A DNA stretch of 64,000 nucleotides, taken from assembly GCA_037441775.1 (NCBI GenBank), contig JBBIRO010000012.1, positions 1 to 64,000 on the forward strand. Reading direction: 5' to 3'. Shown piece by piece: positions 58,561 through 64,000 of this stretch. The position numbers and the translations under genes are program-made. The notes under the pieces are model-generated. The model did not search any database. It was given only the letters and a program-made list of their open reading frames with translations, and was not told the origin of the DNA. The stretch comes from CAMTWB01 sp037441775 (GTDB lineage Bacteria > Desulfobacterota > Syntrophia > Syntrophales > CAMTWB01). Numbering within the stretch: the first letter of the stretch is position 1; each line of letters starts with the position of its first letter.

Positions 58561-60426
58561 ATGGGTAATACATTAGTCAGCAACAGGGATCAGCAGTTTG
58601 TTTTATTTGAGCTTCTGGATATGGAAAAGGTCTTTGCCAATGAGCGGTTTGCCGATTATTCCCGAGACATTTTCCTGATGATGCAGAAGGAAGCAGAAAA
58701 AACGGCCGTAAACCTCATCTTGCCGACCTATCACGAGGGCGATAAGGAGGGCTGTACCTTTGAGAACGGCAAGGTCAAGGTTCCCAAAGCGTTTCATGAA
58801 GTTTTTAAAAAGCATGTTGCGGGAGGGTGGCTTTGTCCCCATCGGTCGCCCGAGGTCGGCGGCCAGGGAATGCCGATTGCTATGATGACCGCCTATTCCG
58901 AGTTTTTTTGCGCGGCCAATTTCGCCTTTACCATGTACCCGGGACTAACCAACGGAGCTGCCGGTTTAATTGATGAATTCGGAACCGAAGAACAGAAGAA
59001 CCGCTATATGTACAAAATGTATGCCGGTGAATGGGCGGGCACGATGTGCCTTACGGAACCCGGAGCGGGAAGCGATGTGGGCGCTCTTAAGACGCAGGCT
59101 AAAAGATTGCCTGATGGCAGCTACAGCATCACCGGCACCAAGTGCTTCATTTCCTGCGGCGATCATGACTTGACGGAAAACATCATCCATCCGGTTTTAG
59201 CCAGAATCGAAGGTGACCCGCCGGGAACTTCAGGGATTTCCATATTTCTCGTCCCCAAGTACCGGGTCAATGAAGACGGGAGTGTAGGGGAGTTCAATGA
59301 TGTCGTTACCGGCAATATTGAGCATAAAATGGGAATCAAGGCTTCCGCCACCTGTACCCTCAATTTTGGCGAGAACGGCAACTGCATCGGCGAACTCCTG
59401 GGTAAAGAACGCGAAGGCCTCAAGATTATGTTCCATATGATGAATCATGCCCGGTTGGAAGTAGGGATGCAGGGGCTGGCCCATTCCTCGGCGGCCTATG
59501 AGCACGCTTTGCAATATGCCAAGGAGCGCATCCAGAGCGCCCCTATCTGGGAGATGAAGAATCCGGATGCCAAGGCCGTGCCGATTATTCAGCACCCGGA
59601 CATCCGCCGGAAACTGCTTATCATGAAGGCCTATGTCGAGGGAATGAGGGCGCTCAACTATTTCACTGCCTTCTGCATGGATATGGCGGAAGTGGCCGAA
59701 GACAAGGCCGAGCGAGAGAAATGGAATGGTTACGTGGAGCTTCTCACGCCGGTTTGCAAGGCCTACTCTTCCGATAATGGCCTCACTGTCTGCTCCATGG
59801 CGATTGATATTTACGGAGGATACGGTTATTGTTCCGAATACCCAGTGGAGCAGTATCTCCGGGACTGCCGGATCGCCCCAATCTACGAGGGCACCAACGG
59901 CATCCAGGCCCTGGATCTGGTGGGCAGAAAACTGGCCCAGCGCAAGGGCATGAACGCCATGAACCTCTTTGGCGATATTAACGCCACCGTGGCTGAGGCC
60001 AAAAAACACCCCGAACTGGCCAAGACGGCCGGCTTCCTGGAAGAGGCGAACAATGCCCTGGTCGAACTGACCATGCATTTCGCCGGGCTCGCCAAGGGCG
60101 CCGGATTCCTCCTGCCCATTCTTAACGCCACGCCATACATGCAGCTCTTTGGCGATGTGGTATTGGGTCATTTCCTGCTTAAAAGTGCCGCCATCGCATC
60201 CGCCAGGCTACAGGATATCCACCGGGAGGCGGGCGCGGAAGATTCGATTGCCATGAAACGGGCGCTGATTCATGAGAATGCCGAAGCGGCTTTTTATCAG
60301 GGCAAGGTCGCCTCTGCCGCTTTTTTTGCAGTTGACGTCCTGACGACGGTCAAGGCCCGCTGCGAGGCGATCAAAATCGGCGGCAAGATTCCGATAGAGA
60401 TAGCTGATGAGTGTTTTGGCGGATAG
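58561..60426 (+). CDS. Acyl-CoA dehydrogenase (long form)
   Basis: Oxidises acyl-CoA to enoyl-CoA using FAD and passes electrons to an electron-transfer flavoprotein. The 621-residue protein is about 200 residues longer than standard ones, with a C-terminal extension (about 470-621) like the long FadE-type group. Signals: MCLTEPGAGSDVGALKTQA (about 160), TGTKCFISCGDHD, GYGYCSEYPVEQYLRDCRIA and the catalytic-base segment IAPIYEGTNGIQ (about 438-449). The AGGGGG before the ATG is normal. It is followed by fadB-like and fadA-like genes. Confidence 0.93.
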   Translation: MGNTLVSNRDQQFVLFELLDMEKVFANERFADYSRDIFLMMQKEAEKTAVNLILPTYHEGDKEGCTFENGKVKVPKAFHEVFKKHVAGGWLCPHRSPEVGGQGMPIAMMTAYSEFFCAANFAFTMYPGLTNGAAGLIDEFGTEEQKNRYMYKMYAGEWAGTMCLTEPGAGSDVGALKTQAKRLPDGSYSITGTKCFISCGDHDLTENIIHPVLARIEGDPPGTSGISIFLVPKYRVNEDGSVGEFNDVVTGNIEHKMGIKASATCTLNFGENGNCIGELLGKEREGLKIMFHMMNHARLEVGMQGLAHSSAAYEHALQYAKERIQSAPIWEMKNPDAKAVPIIQHPDIRRKLLIMKAYVEGMRALNYFTAFCMDMAEVAEDKAEREKWNGYVELLTPVCKAYSSDNGLTVCSMAIDIYGGYGYCSEYPVEQYLRDCRIAPIYEGTNGIQALDLVGRKLAQRKGMNAMNLFGDINATVAEAKKHPELAKTAGFLEEANNALVELTMHFAGLAKGAGFLLPILNATPYMQLFGDVVLGHFLLKSAAIASARLQDIHREAGAEDSIAMKRALIHENAEAAFYQGKVASAAFFAVDVLTTVKARCEAIKIGGKIPIEIADECFGG

Positions 60427-60450
60427 AATCCATTGACAAGGAGGGATATT

Positions 60451-62865
60451 ATGACAGTGAAAATAAAAAAGGCCGCAGTTTTAGGGGCCGGGGTGATGGG
60501 GGCGACAATCGCGGCCCATCTGACCAATGCCGGAGTCGAATGTCTGCTTTTGGATATAGTCCCGCCGGAATTGTCTGATGCTGACAAGGCCAAGGGACTT
60601 TCGGAAAAGTCGCCGCAGTGGCGTAATCGCTTTGCGGAAAATGGTCTGGCGGGAGTTTTGAAAGGAAAGCCGGCGGGTTTTTTCACCAAAAACAATGCCG
60701 CGATGATTAAAACGGGCAACTTCGAGGATCACCTGGGAATGCTTGCCGATGTGGACTGGGTGATTGAGGTGGTGGTCGAAAACCTCAAAATTAAACAGGA
60801 TCTTTTGGCCAAAGTGGAGAAGGTTATTAAGCCGAGCTGTATCCTGTCCACCAACACCTCGGGTATTCCCATTGCTGACATATCGGCCAAATTCAGCCCT
60901 AAACTCAAGGAGCGCTTTTTAGGAACCCATTTCTTTAATCCGCCGCGCTATATGAAGCTTTTGGAGATCATCCCCGGTACGGCCACCCGTAGCGACATCG
61001 TTAATGTGATGAGGGACTTTTGCGAACGCCGCCTGGGCAAGGGGGTTGTTATCTGCAAGGACGTGCCGAACTTTATCGGCAACCGGATCGGCAGCTTCGA
61101 TATCGCCAATGCCATCCGGATCATGCTCCAAAAGGGGATCCGGGTGGACGAACTCGACAGCATAATCGGCAAGGCTCTGGGGAGGCCGGGATCGGCCATC
61201 TTTGGCACGCTAGATCTGGTTGGCCTGGACACGGGCGCGCACGTCATGAAGAACCTCTATGAGGCGGTGACTAAGGACGAGATGAGGGATTATTTTCTGC
61301 CGGTCGATTTCATGACCAAAATGGTTGAAAATAAATGGCTCGGGAACAAGACCAAGCAGGGCTTCTATAAGAAAGTCAAGGATAAAGGCGGTAAATCCAG
61401 CAAAAAGGTTTTGGATTATAATACTTTGGAATATCTTGACGCCACGAAGCCTAAGTTTCCCTCGATTGCGGCGGCCAAGAAAGGGAAGGATATTGCCGAG
61501 ACGGTCCGGATAGTCTTTGAAGGAAAGGACATGGCCGGCGAGGTGGCGAGGGAGTATCTTTGCCGGAACTTCCTTTATGCGGCCAACAGGATTCCCGAGA
61601 TTGCCGACGATGTAATGGCGATTGATAACGCCATGAAATGGGGATACAATCACCAACTGGGACCTTTTGAGACCTGGGATGCGGTGGGTGTCCGGGCGGC
61701 TGTCGCGGTGATGAAGGAATTGAATCTGGCCGTTCCGGCCAAGATCGAGAAGATGCTCAAAGATGGAGCGGAATCCTTCTACCAGAAGAAGCCGGATGGT
61801 CTTTATTATTATGACTTTTCCACCGGCAAATACCGCAAGGCCGAACCGGATCTGCGGATCATAAGCCTCCCAGACTACAAGGCGCACAAAAAGATAATCA
61901 GCGGCAACCCCGGGGCATCGCTGGTTGATATCGGCGACGGCGTGGCCTGCCTGGAATTCCATACCAAGATGAACGCCGTTGATGATGATATCATAGCCAT
62001 GATCAATACCTCCTGCGATGTGGTGGAAAAGGATTTTCAGGGGCTGGTAGTGGCTAATCACGATCAGAACTTCTCCGCCGGGGCTAACATCTTCAAGGTG
62101 ATGATGTTGATCCAGAAGGCCGAATGGGATGTTTTGGAAAAGATGATCGCCGCCTTCCAGGAGGCCAACATGCGCCTCAAGTTCTGCGACCGTCCGGTGG
62201 TAACCGCTCCGGCTGGACTGACGCTGGGCGGCGGCTGCGAAATCGCCATGCATGGCGATCGCTGCCTGCCTTACGGCGAAACCTATATGGGGTTGGTGGA
62301 AGTCGGGGTTGGGTTAATCCCCGCCGGCGGCGGTTGCAAGGAGATCATTCTGCGCCTAACCGAGGGTATTCCCGATGGCCTGGTGGAGGCCGGGCTCAAT
62401 CTCCAGAATTTCTTTTCCAAAGCCTTCGAGAACATCGCCATGGCCAAGGTGGCTACCAGCGCCGTCGAGGCGAAGGAGTTGGGCTACATTAGAAATACGG
62501 AGCCCGTCGTTATGAACCGTGATCAACAGATCTGGCAGGCCAAGTTGATGGTATTGTCTCTCGCCGGATTCTATCAGCCGCCCCGCCCTGCCCTCCTACC
62601 GGTAATGGGCGAAAATTTCCGCGCCATGGCCAGCGCCATCCTCTATAACATGAAACAGGGCAACTACATATCCGATTATGATGTCCATGTGGCCGGGAAG
62701 GTCGCTCATATCCTGTCCGGCGGCGACTGCGCCGAGGGTACGTTCGTGACCGAGCAGGAGATACTCGATCTGGAGCGGGAGGCCTTTTTGAGTCTCTGCG
62801 GTGAGCACAAAACCCAGGACCGGATCATGTATATGCTCAATAACGGCAAGCCGTTGCGCAACTGA
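60451..62865 (+). CDS. 3-hydroxyacyl-CoA dehydrogenase / enoyl-CoA hydratase fusion
   Basis: Carries the hydration and second oxidation steps of beta-oxidation. The 804-residue protein has domains in reverse order to E. coli FadB: NAD-binding dehydrogenase (AAVLGAGVMGATIAAHL, about 8) and its C-terminal domains (THFFNPPRYMKLLEIIPG; NRIGSFDIANAIRIML) come first, and the enoyl-CoA hydratase domain (about 500-700) last, with TLGGGCEIAMHGDR and YMGLVEVGVGLIPAGGGCKE (catalytic Glu). Start 60451 follows AAGGAGGG. Next to the acyl-CoA dehydrogenase and thiolase genes it forms a beta-oxidation operon. Confidence 0.93.
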   Translation: MTVKIKKAAVLGAGVMGATIAAHLTNAGVECLLLDIVPPELSDADKAKGLSEKSPQWRNRFAENGLAGVLKGKPAGFFTKNNAAMIKTGNFEDHLGMLADVDWVIEVVVENLKIKQDLLAKVEKVIKPSCILSTNTSGIPIADISAKFSPKLKERFLGTHFFNPPRYMKLLEIIPGTATRSDIVNVMRDFCERRLGKGVVICKDVPNFIGNRIGSFDIANAIRIMLQKGIRVDELDSIIGKALGRPGSAIFGTLDLVGLDTGAHVMKNLYEAVTKDEMRDYFLPVDFMTKMVENKWLGNKTKQGFYKKVKDKGGKSSKKVLDYNTLEYLDATKPKFPSIAAAKKGKDIAETVRIVFEGKDMAGEVAREYLCRNFLYAANRIPEIADDVMAIDNAMKWGYNHQLGPFETWDAVGVRAAVAVMKELNLAVPAKIEKMLKDGAESFYQKKPDGLYYYDFSTGKYRKAEPDLRIISLPDYKAHKKIISGNPGASLVDIGDGVACLEFHTKMNAVDDDIIAMINTSCDVVEKDFQGLVVANHDQNFSAGANIFKVMMLIQKAEWDVLEKMIAAFQEANMRLKFCDRPVVTAPAGLTLGGGCEIAMHGDRCLPYGETYMGLVEVGVGLIPAGGGCKEIILRLTEGIPDGLVEAGLNLQNFFSKAFENIAMAKVATSAVEAKELGYIRNTEPVVMNRDQQIWQAKLMVLSLAGFYQPPRPALLPVMGENFRAMASAILYNMKQGNYISDYDVHVAGKVAHILSGGDCAEGTFVTEQEILDLEREAFLSLCGEHKTQDRIMYMLNNGKPLRN

Positions 62866-62909
62866 TGCGGCCAGACCCACGATAGATGAGTTACAAAAGG
62901 AGGATACCC

Positions 62910-64000
62910 ATGAATGATGCAGTTATAGTAGAAGCTGTAAGAAGCCCGGGTGGTCGTTACAAGCGGGGCGGACTGGCGGCCACCCGTGGTGACGAGTTTG
63001 GAGTACAGGTCATAAAAGGATTGCTAAACCGGGTGCCGGAACTCAAAACGGAACAGGTGGATGATCTTATCGTCGGCTGCTCCTTTCCTGAGGCGGAGCA
63101 GGGGATGAATTATGCGCGGATACTAGCCGTTGGAGCGGGGTTGCCACTGGCTACCGCCGGAATGACCGTAAATCGATTCTGCTCCTCCGGTCTACAGGCC
63201 ATAGCGGACGCCACGGCCAAAATCAGGGCCGGCTGGTCGGAAATCATCATTGCCGGCGGCTGCGAGACCATGTCTCATATTCCGATGGGTGGAAGCATCT
63301 TCCGGCCCAGCCCGGAGTGGGGCAACAACCCAAATGTTTATGTGTCGATGGGCGTTACCGCGGAAAATGTTGCCGCCAATTACAATATTTCTCGGGAGGA
63401 TCAGGACCGGTTTGGAGTGGAAAGCAACCGGCGTGCCTATGAAGCCACTAAGGCTGGTAAATTCAAGGATGAGATCATCCCAATCAAGGCTTTCCGCTAT
63501 GCCAAAGCAAAAAATGGCAAGCGGGTGCGCGAAGTGGTTGTTTTTGACCAGGATGACGGCATCCGCTGGCCCACTACCATGGAGGATCTGAGCAAGCTCA
63601 ATCCCGCCTTTAAGGCGGGCGGGTCGGTTACGGCGGGCAACTCCTCGCAGATGACCGACGGGGCCGCCTTCTCGCTCCTGATGACCGCGGCCAAGGCTAA
63701 GAGCCTGGGCCTTAAACCCCTGGCCCGGCTGACCCATTATGCGGTTATCGGCTGCCGACCGGAAGAGATGGGAATCGGACCGGCCCTGGCCATTCCCAAA
63801 GTTCTCAATATGGCCGGCCTTACCCCCAAGGACATTGATCTTTTCGAAATCAACGAGGCCTTTGCCTCCCAGGCCCTCTACTCCATCCGCTCCGTAGGGA
63901 TTGAAGACCGGCTTCTGGCCGGGGACATCAATCCCAATGGCGGGGCGATCGCGCTTGGTCATCCGCTGGGGGCAACCGGCGCTAAACTAACCGCCCAGCT
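62910..64000 (+). CDS. Acetyl-CoA C-acyltransferase (3-ketoacyl-CoA thiolase), cut by the window end
   Basis: Cleaves 3-ketoacyl-CoA with CoA to give acetyl-CoA, the last step of beta-oxidation. About 363 residues are visible. The acylation cysteine lies in VNRFCSSGLQAIAD (about 92), GNSSQMTDGAA and EINEAFASQA (about 315) are present, and the C-terminal GGAIALGHPLGATGA holds the catalytic His. The final CxGxG motif lies beyond 64000. It starts at ATG 62910 with AAGGAGG 7 bases before. It is the third gene of the beta-oxidation operon, 44 bases after the fused gene. Confidence 0.94.
   Translation, partial: MNDAVIVEAVRSPGGRYKRGGLAATRGDEFGVQVIKGLLNRVPELKTEQVDDLIVGCSFPEAEQGMNYARILAVGAGLPLATAGMTVNRFCSSGLQAIADATAKIRAGWSEIIIAGGCETMSHIPMGGSIFRPSPEWGNNPNVYVSMGVTAENVAANYNISREDQDRFGVESNRRAYEATKAGKFKDEIIPIKAFRYAKAKNGKRVREVVVFDQDDGIRWPTTMEDLSKLNPAFKAGGSVTAGNSSQMTDGAAFSLLMTAAKAKSLGLKPLARLTHYAVIGCRPEEMGIGPALAIPKVLNMAGLTPKDIDLFEINEAFASQALYSIRSVGIEDRLLAGDINPNGGAIALGHPLGATGAKLTAQ

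Noticed and set aside
59230..60171. 313-residue minus-strand frame opposite acyl-CoA dehydrogenase
   Set aside because: It is a shadow frame in GC-biased coding DNA with no recognised motif. The similar long frame at 61210-62253 is rejected for the same reason.

Overview
This 64 kb window is a chromosomal contig with one short assembly gap (14 N at 32637-32650). It suggests an anaerobic deltaproteobacterium (Desulfobacterota), most like the syntrophic or fatty-acid-degrading Syntrophales. That is inference from gene content: a beta-oxidation operon, CoA-transferase and acyl-CoA synthetase, a TRAP carboxylate transporter, hydroxylamine reductase (hybrid cluster protein) with a CRP/FNR regulator, FBPase next to a long class II aldolase (gluconeogenesis), FolE2 with QueD, sigma-54 type IV pilin control, and a SPOUT methyltransferase between trmD and rplS. 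No rRNA, phage, CRISPR array or defence island is visible. Coding density is high and most genes are ordinary chromosomal genes.

Layout. 0.2-8.2 kb: a LysM-NlpC/P60 hydrolase, a deletion-derived IS3-family remnant, two membrane proteins, malate dehydrogenase, a half-size UPF0016 transporter, DUF554, tRNA-Phe, an RDD protein, and rsmE/prmA. 8.3-12.2 kb: a tetrapyrrole cluster (siroheme synthase N-domain, HemX/CcsA-like, hemA) and an M48 lipoprotein protease. 12.7-18.3 kb: translation and secretion run ffh-rpsP-khpA-rimM-trmD-SPOUT MTase-rplS-rnhB-yraN. 18.4-20.8 kb: fbp and class II aldolase. 21-26.5 kb: SapC-like protein, a methyltransferase with regulatory domain, DUF1846, and a stand-alone GMP-synthase ATP-pyrophosphatase subunit.

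26.7-41.4 kb: a minus-strand catabolic region. A PAS-AAA-Fis sigma-54 activator (co-transcribed behind an acyl-CoA synthetase) lies upstream of SDR-dctP-dctQ-dctM-maoC-CoA transferase, and a near-consensus -24/-12 promoter sits in front of the SDR. Upstream are an APC permease, a small helical protein, MmsA and an iron alcohol dehydrogenase. The set reads as uptake, CoA activation and oxidation of short carboxylic or hydroxy acids.

41.4-46.5 kb: mobB, thioredoxin reductase, lgt, a very Met-rich secreted protein, SpoU methyltransferase, cutA, glucokinase. 46.5-50.6 kb: hcp, its likely CRP/FNR regulator with FNR-like boxes upstream of both genes, and a NifS-like protein without the PLP lysine. 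50.7-56 kb: operon queD-folE2-nadE-zinc ribbon-slt. 56.3-57.5 kb: two tandem type IV pilins, the first behind a textbook sigma-54 promoter. 57.8-64 kb: tetR, acyl-CoA dehydrogenase, 3-hydroxyacyl-CoA dehydrogenase/enoyl-CoA hydratase and a thiolase cut by the window end.

The most noteworthy observations are the lysine-less NifS paralogue, the hcp/regulator operator pair, the sigma-54 catabolic regulon, the Met-rich protein, and a dispersed hairpin repeat present in five intergenic copies. I found no clearly new multi-gene system.
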